A stretch of 9,836 bases of DNA from Candidatus Portiera sp. (lineage in GTDB: Bacteria > Pseudomonadota > Gammaproteobacteria > CBDBNL01 > JAAOII01). How positions within the stretch are numbered: the stretch's first letter is position 1; every line of letters starts with the position of its first letter. Below the pieces are notes generated by a model that worked only from the letters and a program-made list of their open reading frames with translations, searched no databases and had not been told where the DNA came from. This document shows positions 1 through 6,527 of the stretch, piece after piece. Made by a program: the position numbers and the translations under genes. The stretch is taken from contig JAAOII010000157.1 of NCBI GenBank assembly GCA_015163845.1, positions 1-9,836 on the forward strand. The letters are read 5' to 3'.

Positions 1-665
1 GAAAACCCAAACCTATGATCGACTATCACTGTTACACCATAACCCACCTTGCGTCCAACAAATGAAATAGTTCCATCTGATGTAGTTATTACTTTGTCTC
101 CTATACGCAATGGGATGTCTACTCCATGGTGAGTTTGAAATCTGTTAGTAATAGGATGACGTCTAGGACCAAAAGCGCTACTAAAGTATGTTGCATCAAC
201 CAAGGGCTTACCACTAGGTAAATGATATAAAACTAAAAGTCGCTGGGAAACATCATCAAATATTTCTTCCATTTTGTCTTTGACAGAAGGCATTAGGGGC
301 TCATAGTTAACCAGTTGTTTTGTGAAAATATCATTTGCCTTATCCTGCTTCAGTATATAAGACACTACTTCAGAGTTCTCCAACAAGGAATCTTTGATAT
401 CAATTTCTTGCGATAGCTCATATATATTAGATTTCAAATGAGAGTTAACCCTTAGTGCATCCTGATAGCTCCAGGTAACTTCTTTATGATTGACCAACAT
501 CATAGAACGCTGATCTATTAAATACCCCGACAAGAAAAAACTCCCTAACATACTCAATAACATAACTGATAACAAAACTAAAGACAGACCAACAGCAACT
601 TTGCTTAAGCTGGCAGACCATGTCTTTCGGACAGTACTATATGTAATAACTGATTTACTGTGCAT
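1..665 (-). CDS. Membrane-anchored M23 (LytM-type) metallopeptidase, C-terminus outside window
   Basis: The reverse strand encodes 221 residues from an ATG at 665-663 and stays open to the window edge, so the C-terminus is missing. Residues 1-22 are short and basic and are followed by one membrane segment at about 23-48, which predicts an inner-membrane protein with a periplasmic catalytic domain. Residues 55-145 are hydrophilic and probably helical or coiled-coil. The peptidase M23 domain begins near residue 160: a GPRRHPIT stretch (166-173), then HHGVD (179-183), whose H179 and D183 match the first two zinc ligands (HxxxD) of LytM-type endopeptidases. The second His motif (HxH) would lie beyond the edge. 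Known M23 enzymes cleave peptidoglycan cross-bridges, or activate amidases when degenerate, and the visible ligands argue for an active enzyme. It is transcribed divergently from phoH. No clear Shine-Dalgarno precedes the ATG. Confidence 0.88.
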   Translation of the reverse strand, partial: MHSKSVITYSTVRKTWSASLSKVAVGLSLVLLSVMLLSMLGSFFLSGYLIDQRSMMLVNHKEVTWSYQDALRVNSHLKSNIYELSQEIDIKDSLLENSEVVSYILKQDKANDIFTKQLVNYEPLMPSVKDKMEEIFDDVSQRLLVLYHLPSGKPLVDATYFSSAFGPRRHPITNRFQTHHGVDIPLRIGDKVITTSDGTISFVGRKVGYGVTVIVDHRFGF

Positions 666-930
666 AAATTATTTGATATTTCTATATCTTTCTATTCTTA
701 TATATAAACTCAATAGAAAACCCATTATAGCATAGATTATAGGACATTCCCGATAATTTATAATTAATGGAATTAACTATAAGAATTGCCTAATTTATTT
801 AAAGAGCCCTAGTATTATCTTGCTAATAAGAAAATATGTTATACTATTCGCACGATTACAAATAATTTATTGACAAACTATTATAATAAGCCCTTAACCT
901 AGTGGCTAATACCTACAAACCAAAAACCTA
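666..930. promoter_or_regulatory. Divergent intergenic region between the M23 peptidase and phoH
   Basis: This 265-bp gap is about 25% G+C and holds no supported ORF or RNA gene. It must contain start signals for both divergent units. For the minus strand there are two perfect TATAAT hexamers (741-736 and 729-724, 12 bp apart) upstream of the peptidase, neither with a good -35 box. For the plus strand there is TATACT at 840-845, a perfect TTGACA at 870-875 and a perfect TATAAT at 882-887. The last two are only 6 bp apart, so they cannot form one ordinary sigma-70 promoter. A short inverted repeat, TTAAT-GGA-ATTAA, lies at 764-776. Which elements are used cannot be decided from sequence alone. 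Confidence 0.45.
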
Positions 931-1920
931 TTGAGTAAAAAGCAAGAGCTGGATGCCACAGAGTGCAAGGTTCATCTACAACCAGTTGATATTGAGAGAA
1001 TTGCAATTCTTTGCGGTTCTAATAATGAAAACATTAGACACCTCGCTAAACGACTGAATGTTGATATTCACCATAAGGGGCATATGTTTCAGATATCAGG
1101 ACAAGGACAGCAACCAGAAAGTGCCAAGAAGGTTATTCTTAATCTTTATGAAGAAACTCTTGGCAAGAACTCTTTAAGCTTGGAAGATATTCATCTCAAA
1201 CTTCAAACTAGTTCATTGGAGGACATAATGCAAGAAAAACAACCTGTATCAAAGAAAAACAACAACTCACAATTAATAACACCCCAGCAAATTATTCAAA
1301 CGAAGGGTAAAAACCAAAGAGAATATCTTGCTGCAATGGAACATAATAATGTCCAGTTTGCTGTAGGTCCAGCAGGAACTGGCAAAACATTTTTGGCAGT
1401 TGCCTATGCTGTTCATATATTAAAGCAAAAACAAGTTGAACGGATTTGTTTGGCAAGACCCGCTGTGGAAGCCGGCGAGACCTTGGGATTCTTGCCGGGA
1501 ACTTTAATAGAGAAAATAAATCCTTATTTACAACCCCTCTATGATGCTTTATATAGTACCTTGGGAGTTGATACAACCAGTGATCTCATCAAGAATAACA
1601 CTATAGAAATTAGTGCATTGGCATATATGCGTGGACGTACACTAAGCAACTGTATAGTCATATTAGATGAAGGACAGAATACTTCAAGAGAACAAATGAA
1701 AATGTTCTTAACACGACTCGGCTATAACTCACAGGCGGTTATTACTGGTGATCTAACGCAAGTGGATCTACCAAGCAAGGTGCCTTCGGGTATGGCTCAC
1801 GCCATTGATATACTGCAGGGGATTGAGGGGATTGGAATTAGTAGATTGACAACCAAAGACGTGGTGCGTCATCCAATAGTAACAGATATTATTGAAGCAT
1901 ATGATAAAGCCAAAAGTTAA
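931..1920 (+). CDS. ybeZ: PhoH family ATPase (YbeZ-like)
   Basis: A 329-residue PhoH-family protein, close to the E. coli YbeZ length (about 346). Residues 18-58 form the usual N-terminal segment (a KH-like fold in the family), followed by a variable linker at about 75-125. The ATPase core has a Walker A GPAGTGKT (146-153), RGRTL (235-239), a Walker B/DEAQN-type motif reading ILDEGQN (244-250), GDLTQVDLP (273-281) and DVVRHP (310-315). The Ala-to-Gly change in DEAQN is mild. Family members are predicted RNA-associated ATPases that work with YbeY; the exact role is unsettled. The only start that keeps the N-terminal domain is TTG at 931, since an in-frame stop sits at 907 and the next ATG is residue 52. 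No good Shine-Dalgarno is visible before it. It is the first gene of a tight run and overlaps ybeY. Confidence 0.93.
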   Translation: MSKKQELDATECKVHLQPVDIERIAILCGSNNENIRHLAKRLNVDIHHKGHMFQISGQGQQPESAKKVILNLYEETLGKNSLSLEDIHLKLQTSSLEDIMQEKQPVSKKNNNSQLITPQQIIQTKGKNQREYLAAMEHNNVQFAVGPAGTGKTFLAVAYAVHILKQKQVERICLARPAVEAGETLGFLPGTLIEKINPYLQPLYDALYSTLGVDTTSDLIKNNTIEISALAYMRGRTLSNCIVILDEGQNTSREQMKMFLTRLGYNSQAVITGDLTQVDLPSKVPSGMAHAIDILQGIEGIGISRLTTKDVVRHPIVTDIIEAYDKAKS

Positions 1921-2455
1921 ACTCACCCTAGATAAACCAACTCATAAAAAGCATCTTTCTCATAGACAAAGATTAGTTAATATATTCGGTAAGGAGGACA
2001 CACACAACAGTGAAAACCCGTGGGAATATAGACCCCATAAAAGTTTGTTTAAGAGTTGGCTAACAACTAGCTTAGTCAATCTAACCAACCACCCACAACA
2101 CCAAGCCAAACTAAACTCCAGAAAATCATTTGAAGTATACTTACGCATAGTGGAAGAAAAAGAAATGAAGCAGATTGCGGCTAAAAACAAACACAATGCC
2201 GACTTGGTATCTGTGTTAAGTTTCCCATGTGATATGTCAGACGAACTGGGATTAGCTTATATAGGTGATATTGTCATGTGCGGCAGACACATATATAATG
2301 AAGCAAGTGAAATGCATATTGACCCTAAAATTCACTGGGGGCATTTGTTCATTCATTCATTGCTCCATCTATCTGGATGGGAACACGGAAAGGAAATGGA
2401 AGAATTAGAGAATACTATAATGCAGGAATGCGGACTCCCTGCTTTGCACAACTAA
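1901..2455 (+). CDS. ybeY: Endoribonuclease YbeY (rRNA maturation / ribosome quality control)
   Basis: A 184-residue metal-dependent YbeY protein. The zinc signature H-x3-H-x5-H is intact as HSLLHLSGWEH (H152, H156, H162), preceded by VLSFP (105-109) and GDIVMC (122-127). In the family YbeY matures 16S rRNA ends and helps remove defective 70S ribosomes, often with PhoH. I prefer ATG 1901, with a GAAG just upstream; a TTG at 1892 would add three residues. Either start lies inside the 3' end of phoH, so translation is probably coupled. The first ~75 residues are basic and longer than in E. coli. The segment before VLSFP is unusual: an ungapped comparison from memory with E. coli puts Lys97 at conserved Arg59, and VS where T-D/N is normal. 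The stop codon lies within a short tandem repeat. Confidence 0.92.
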   Translation: MIKPKVKLTLDKPTHKKHLSHRQRLVNIFGKEDTHNSENPWEYRPHKSLFKSWLTTSLVNLTNHPQHQAKLNSRKSFEVYLRIVEEKEMKQIAAKNKHNADLVSVLSFPCDMSDELGLAYIGDIVMCGRHIYNEASEMHIDPKIHWGHLFIHSLLHLSGWEHGKEMEELENTIMQECGLPALHN

Positions 2456-2484
2456 GCAACTAAATAGCTAAATAACTAAATAAC
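2453..2484 (+). repeat. Four imperfect copies of an 8-bp TAAATAAC unit at the ybeY/corC junction
   Basis: The units read TAAGCAAC, TAAATAGC, TAAATAAC and TAAATAAC, directly abutting; the array is followed by the TAAGGA that supplies the corC ribosome binding site. The first TAA is the ybeY stop codon. Because the period is 8, TAA falls successively in all three reading frames, so any ribosome leaving ybeY in any frame terminates before corC. The array fills nearly the whole 36-bp spacer. Confidence 0.85.
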
Positions 2485-2491
2485 TAAGGAA

Positions 2492-3340
2492 ATGAAAAAT
2501 CACCCTCCCGAGCCACGGCTTAAGATTAATAGTATTACTTTTAAATTACTTGAGAAGATATTTTCCTACATCAAGCATAAACAGCAACTGCTAGTAATTC
2601 TTCGGCGAGCAGCTAAAAACGGGGTGATTGATGATGATGAGTTACGTATCATTGAAGGAGGGATAAAGATATCAGGCATGCCAGTCAGGGAGATAATGGT
2701 ACCTCGCGCTAAGATAACATTTGTTCAAGAGAAACAAAAAATAGAAGAGTTCTTACCTCACCTGATCAAATCAGCACATTCACGCTTTCCAGTTATGAAC
2801 GAAGAAGGCGACTTCATTGGTATATTAATGGCTAAAGACCTGCTCAGATATGTCAATAAGTTCAATGGAGAGTTTGAATTATCAAAAGTTATTCGCAAGA
2901 CCATCTATATCCCAGAAAGCAAAAGATTGGATGTACTTCTGGAAGAGTTCCGCCGCAAGAAACTACATATGGCAATAGTGAAGGATGAGTTTGGGCTCAC
3001 GGTTGGGCTGGTAACCATTGAGGATGTGTTGGAAGAAATTGTTGGAGAAATAGAAGATGAGCATGATAACCTTAAAAGCAAGGGATTGCAAATTGCCAAA
3101 ATACCTTTCTCTAAAAATATGTATAGAGTAAAAGCCGATACTGACTTAGAAGAGTTCAACGACTACTTTTCTATAAATATTGACTTGGAAGATGTGGATA
3201 GCATTGGCGGAGTATTAATTAGTAAACTACAACGTATGCCGGCTAAAGGAGACAAGATAACTATAGGCAATATGGAAATAGAAGTAGCCAAAAGGAATAA
3301 AAGAAAAATAGAAGATTTAGTAGTGACAGTAAATAAATGA
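2492..3340 (+). CDS. corC: CorC/YbeX-type CBS-domain protein (HlyC/CorC family)
   Basis: A 282-residue soluble protein, close to E. coli CorC/YbeX (292). Residues 40-75 carry the family entry motif (DDDELRIIEG, then VREIMVPR at 65-72). A CBS pair follows: CBS1 spans about 66-122 (SAHSRFPV 94-101, GILMAKDLL 110-118) and CBS2 about 130-188 (VTIEDVLEEIVGEIEDEHD ends it). A C-terminal CorC_HlyC domain spans about 200-280 (VDSIGGVLIS 235-244). No DUF21 membrane domain is present, so it is the short, cytosolic form. The family is linked to Mg2+/Co2+ efflux and heat or ribosome stress; CBS domains usually sense adenosyl ligands. The start ATG is preceded by AAGGA, the clearest ribosome binding site in the window. 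The gene lies 36 bp after ybeY and its TGA overlaps the lnt ATG. Confidence 0.93.
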   Translation: MKNHPPEPRLKINSITFKLLEKIFSYIKHKQQLLVILRRAAKNGVIDDDELRIIEGGIKISGMPVREIMVPRAKITFVQEKQKIEEFLPHLIKSAHSRFPVMNEEGDFIGILMAKDLLRYVNKFNGEFELSKVIRKTIYIPESKRLDVLLEEFRRKKLHMAIVKDEFGLTVGLVTIEDVLEEIVGEIEDEHDNLKSKGLQIAKIPFSKNMYRVKADTDLEEFNDYFSINIDLEDVDSIGGVLISKLQRMPAKGDKITIGNMEIEVAKRNKRKIEDLVVTVNK

Positions 3341-4884
3341 TCTATTTAACCATAACAGTATCTCTGCTCAGCGGTGCACTCTATGTTGCTGGATTTGCTC
3401 CTTTCAATCTGTGGTTTGCACCTCTAATCTCACTATACTTACTGGCATATATGTTAAACGAAAGGCATCCTTGGGAGGGCATGCTCATAGGTTTATTCTT
3501 TGGTTTAGGTATGATGGGAGTTGGCGTATCTTGGATCTATACTAGCATCAACACTTATAGCTCAGCCACTAATGAACAAGCAGTGCTCGTAACTGCACTT
3601 TTCTGTATCACTCTGGCACTTTTTTATGCCATCCATGGCTACATCTATTGTCGTTTAAACTTTAGTAAAAAGAGCATCTTTCATTTATTTTACTCATCAT
3701 CCTTAATGAGAATACTGAGCTTTAGCCTTCTCTGGACATTATTAGAATTAATACGTAGCAAGTTGTATGTTGGCTTCCCTTGGCTACTTTTAGGGGACTC
3801 TATGATTGACACCTATCTAGCCCCTTGGGCACCTATAGGAGGTAGTTTCCTAGTCGGTTTCTTGGCCTGCGTTACTTCTGCTTGTGCTTATCATGCTATA
3901 AAATTACTACCCTCTATCTATGTTCGCCGTCATCAATATCAACTATTAGGTCTACTATTAATAGCCATACTTCCTTGGGCTATAGGTTCGAAGCTAATGC
4001 AATACAACTGGACTAATGAAATAAGACAACTTAAAGTGACAGTAGTTCAAGGTAATATTCCTCAAGAACGTAAATGGGATCCTAATTTTGCCGATGATAT
4101 TATTGGAATATACAGAGCAGCTACTTACTTAAACTTGGACAGTGAGTTAGTTGTTTGGCCAGAAGCCGCAACGCCTTATGTTTATCCCAGAGGAAGTCAG
4201 GTCCATAATGAAATAAACGAACGACTAAAACAAAATGGAGTGCGATTGGTTTATGGCGGATTGCGGAATGAACCAAACAACGGAGTATTAAACAGCATTT
4301 TTGTTGCTGGAGAATACTCTCAAATTAAGAGCGTATATGACAAGAATATTCTCGTGCCTTTCGGCGAGTTTATGCCCTTTGCATCTATGAGCAAATACCT
4401 ACCCAGTCTTTTTGCTAATATTGATATGTCAGTATTTATAACTAGATCGGGAGACAAACCAGCAGTATTTACATTGAATGATTTTACAATAGCTCCTTCT
4501 ATTTGTTATGAGGTGGTTCATGGTTCGTATATTGCCAAATTGGCAAAGAACAGCAATTTACTTATTAGTATTAGCAATGATGCTTGGTTCGGCAATTCAT
4601 TGGGTCCTCACCAGCACATGCATGCAGCTAGGATGCGTGCTCTAGAGAATCAGCAATATTTAATACGTGCCAGCAATAATGGTGTTACTGCCATTGTTGA
4701 TGATAGAGGTTCTATAATAGCCCGCATACCTCAATTTAAATATGATACTCTAAAACACAATGTTGTGCTGCGTGAAGGACATACTCCATATCAATATATT
4801 GGAGATATGCCTGTGTGGGGAATATCCATAGTCGGTTTATGGTTTTGCTGGTTCAGGAGAAATAAATCACTTAACCAAGTATAA
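3337..4884 (+). CDS. lnt: Apolipoprotein N-acyltransferase
   Basis: A 515-residue integral inner-membrane enzyme, matching E. coli Lnt (512). It transfers an acyl chain from phospholipid to the N-terminal cysteine of apolipoproteins, the last step of lipoprotein maturation. The N-terminal ~220 residues contain about seven hydrophobic segments. The periplasmic carbon-nitrogen hydrolase domain spans about 232-480 and carries the full catalytic triad: E276 (VVWPEA), K336 (YDKNILVPFGEF) and C390 (SICYE), corresponding to E. coli E267, K335 and C387. The conserved SISNDAWFG (411-419), RMRALE (432-437) and RASNNG (444-449) are present. A last membrane segment covers about 490-507. The ATG overlaps the corC TGA (ATGA), so translation is coupled. 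Presence of lnt implies a diderm with triacylated lipoproteins. All key residues are present, so function is assigned with high confidence. Confidence 0.96.
   Translation: MIYLTITVSLLSGALYVAGFAPFNLWFAPLISLYLLAYMLNERHPWEGMLIGLFFGLGMMGVGVSWIYTSINTYSSATNEQAVLVTALFCITLALFYAIHGYIYCRLNFSKKSIFHLFYSSSLMRILSFSLLWTLLELIRSKLYVGFPWLLLGDSMIDTYLAPWAPIGGSFLVGFLACVTSACAYHAIKLLPSIYVRRHQYQLLGLLLIAILPWAIGSKLMQYNWTNEIRQLKVTVVQGNIPQERKWDPNFADDIIGIYRAATYLNLDSELVVWPEAATPYVYPRGSQVHNEINERLKQNGVRLVYGGLRNEPNNGVLNSIFVAGEYSQIKSVYDKNILVPFGEFMPFASMSKYLPSLFANIDMSVFITRSGDKPAVFTLNDFTIAPSICYEVVHGSYIAKLAKNSNLLISISNDAWFGNSLGPHQHMHAARMRALENQQYLIRASNNGVTAIVDDRGSIIARIPQFKYDTLKHNVVLREGHTPYQYIGDMPVWGISIVGLWFCWFRRNKSLNQV
4532..4546. 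repeat. 15-bp palindrome inside lnt
   Basis: TTGCCAA-A-TTGGCAA is a perfect inverted repeat with a single central base. It lies within the lnt coding sequence (codons for IAKLAK). It looks like a possible protein-binding half-site pair, but its position inside a gene makes chance a good explanation. Confidence 0.4.
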
Positions 4885-4917
4885 AACCTTCCCATTAGAA
4901 TAGCACTCGCTAAAATA

Positions 4918-6510
4918 ATGACAAGCACAAAAATAAACCAAGAAGCATCTAAAGACAAGAAACCTAGACGTCCATTAATATCTGGACTGATAATCTCGGC
5001 TTTCACTTTTCTATCGCGTATTTTTGGTTTGTTCCGTGATATCGCTTTAGCCGCAACATTTGGAGGGAGTGGAGCATTGGATGCATTTTTAATTGCGTTT
5101 AGAATCCCTAATTTTTTTAGACGCATATTTGCCGAAGGTGCCTTCGTGCAGGCGCTCCTGCCTATGATTGTAGAGTTTCAAAGTAAAGGAGACAAGCAAG
5201 CACTTAAAGATTTTTTATCCCATACTCTCGGATTTATGATTCTATTGCTTGGCATCTTCTGTGCTCTGGGAATTATTTTCTCTGACTACCTGACTCTTGT
5301 ATTTGCTGCTGGGTTTGCAAATGATCTAGCTAAATTTAATCTAACCTCTTCAATGTTACAAATAACATTTTCTTATTTACTTCTTATTACTTTGACTGCT
5401 TACTTTATGGCACTACAAAATAGTGTTAATAAATTTGCCCTGCCAGCTGCCACTCCAATAATATTGAATATTTCTTTACTTTATGCAATTTTAATCGTCT
5501 CTCCGAATTGGCAAACCCCAATCATGGCTGCTGCTTGGGGAGTCCTTTTTGCTGGATGCATTCAAATGGCAATCCAAATCCCTGCAGTATACAAATGTGG
5601 ATTATTAATTCTCCCTAAATTTAAATGGACTTTGCATCATTCTGTAAAGCGTCTACTCAAAGTCATGGCTCCTATTTTACTAAGTGGCTCTATAGTCCAA
5701 ATTAATTTGATAATAGATCTATTACTGGCTTCTTTCTTAGTGGTTGGTAGCATAGCTTGGCTATCTTTTTCAGAACGTCTCATACAATTACCCTTAGGCG
5801 TCTTTGGCATAGCCCTTACAACAGTAATGATGCCAAAACTTTCTCGTCTACACCACACTGCAAACACTAGAGCAACTAATCACTTTATTGATTGGGCTAT
5901 GAGAGTTGCCTTGCTAATTGCACTACCAGCCGCTATCGGTCTCATCATAATGGCTAAGCCATTATTGGCAAGCATTTATCTTTACGGATCCTTTACAGAA
6001 AACGACATTATCAATTCTGCCTCAGCTCTGCGTGCTTATGCCATCGGTTTACCGGGGTTTATTCTCATTAAAGTTTTATCTTCTGTGTTCTTTGCCAAAC
6101 AAGATACTAAGACCCCTCTTAAGGCCACTTTGGCTGGGGTGATAGTTGGTATAGTAGGTAGTTTATCTCTTATATGGTTTTTACAGCATGTTGGTTTAGC
6201 TTTAGCAACTTCTATAAGTGCAAGTTTTAATGCTCTCATCTTAGGGGTAGTTCTTTATAGAAATAAAAGTATAAGATTCAACTTAGCAGCAATGAAGTTT
6301 CTCAGCAAATTAGTTATTGCGCTAGTTGTTTTGGTAATATTCTTAATCTATCTAGCTCCCCATATCCAAATAGGTGGAGATGATTGGTTAGCTATGCAAG
6401 CCAACATGCGTCTGATAAACTTACTCATTATCATCCCGAGTGCAGTGATAATCTACGTTCTATCTTTGCTTATAAGTGGACTCAGATGGAAGCACATAAA
6501 TATTAAGTGA
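4918..6510 (+). CDS. murJ: Lipid II flippase MurJ (MviN)
   Basis: A 530-residue polytopic membrane protein of the MOP superfamily, with about 14 hydrophobic segments, aligning along its whole length with E. coli MurJ (511). MurJ flips lipid-linked peptidoglycan precursor across the inner membrane. Residues matching the essential cavity charges of E. coli are present: R34 and R40 (R18, R24), D55 (D39), R68/R69 (R52, R53) and R287 in FSERLIQLP (R270). The IPNFFRRIFAEGAF motif (63-76) is intact. The N-terminus is about 16 residues longer than in E. coli, polar and lysine-rich (SKDKKPRR at 11-18), and should be cytosolic. The ATG lies 33 bp after lnt without a strong ribosome binding site; no in-frame ATG matches the shorter E. 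coli start. It is probably cotranscribed with lnt and ribF. All expected residues are intact, so function is well supported. Confidence 0.96.
   Translation: MTSTKINQEASKDKKPRRPLISGLIISAFTFLSRIFGLFRDIALAATFGGSGALDAFLIAFRIPNFFRRIFAEGAFVQALLPMIVEFQSKGDKQALKDFLSHTLGFMILLLGIFCALGIIFSDYLTLVFAAGFANDLAKFNLTSSMLQITFSYLLLITLTAYFMALQNSVNKFALPAATPIILNISLLYAILIVSPNWQTPIMAAAWGVLFAGCIQMAIQIPAVYKCGLLILPKFKWTLHHSVKRLLKVMAPILLSGSIVQINLIIDLLLASFLVVGSIAWLSFSERLIQLPLGVFGIALTTVMMPKLSRLHHTANTRATNHFIDWAMRVALLIALPAAIGLIIMAKPLLASIYLYGSFTENDIINSASALRAYAIGLPGFILIKVLSSVFFAKQDTKTPLKATLAGVIVGIVGSLSLIWFLQHVGLALATSISASFNALILGVVLYRNKSIRFNLAAMKFLSKLVIALVVLVIFLIYLAPHIQIGGDDWLAMQANMRLINLLIIIPSAVIIYVLSLLISGLRWKHINIK
5133..5161 (+). 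repeat. Two adjacent GC-rich inverted repeats inside murJ
   Basis: CGAAGG-TG-CCTTCG (5133-5146) is followed after one base by GCAGG-CGCT-CCTGC (5148-5161). Both are perfect and GC-rich in an AT-rich gene. They encode the conserved AEGAFVQALL stretch, so codon constraint is a possible cause. A run of seven T lies 14 bases upstream (5112-5118). Confidence 0.5.
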
Positions 6511-6527
6511 AGATTTAGTAGCAGGTT

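Noticed and set aside
666..930. A tRNA, small RNA or riboswitch in the largest intergenic gap
   Set aside because: The region is about 75% A+T and I saw no cloverleaf, no long stem and no recognisable aptamer motif; a covariance-model scan would be decisive.
1292..1576. A 94-codon minus-strand open frame inside phoH
   Set aside because: It is antisense to the conserved Walker A region of phoH, with no start signals and no recognisable motif.
1960..3159. Minus-strand open frames at 1960-2196 and 2905-3159 inside ybeY and corC
   Set aside because: They are short, antisense to well-supported genes, and of a low-complexity composition expected from reversed coding sequence.
4791..5126. A 111-codon minus-strand open frame spanning the lnt/murJ junction
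   Set aside because: It lies wholly antisense to two certain genes and its translation resembles no known family; its hydrophobic part mirrors the coding of the opposite strand.
5637..6239. Minus-strand open frames inside murJ (5637-5867 and 6036-6239)
   Set aside because: They are antisense to a membrane-protein gene whose full length aligns with MurJ, and have no independent support.
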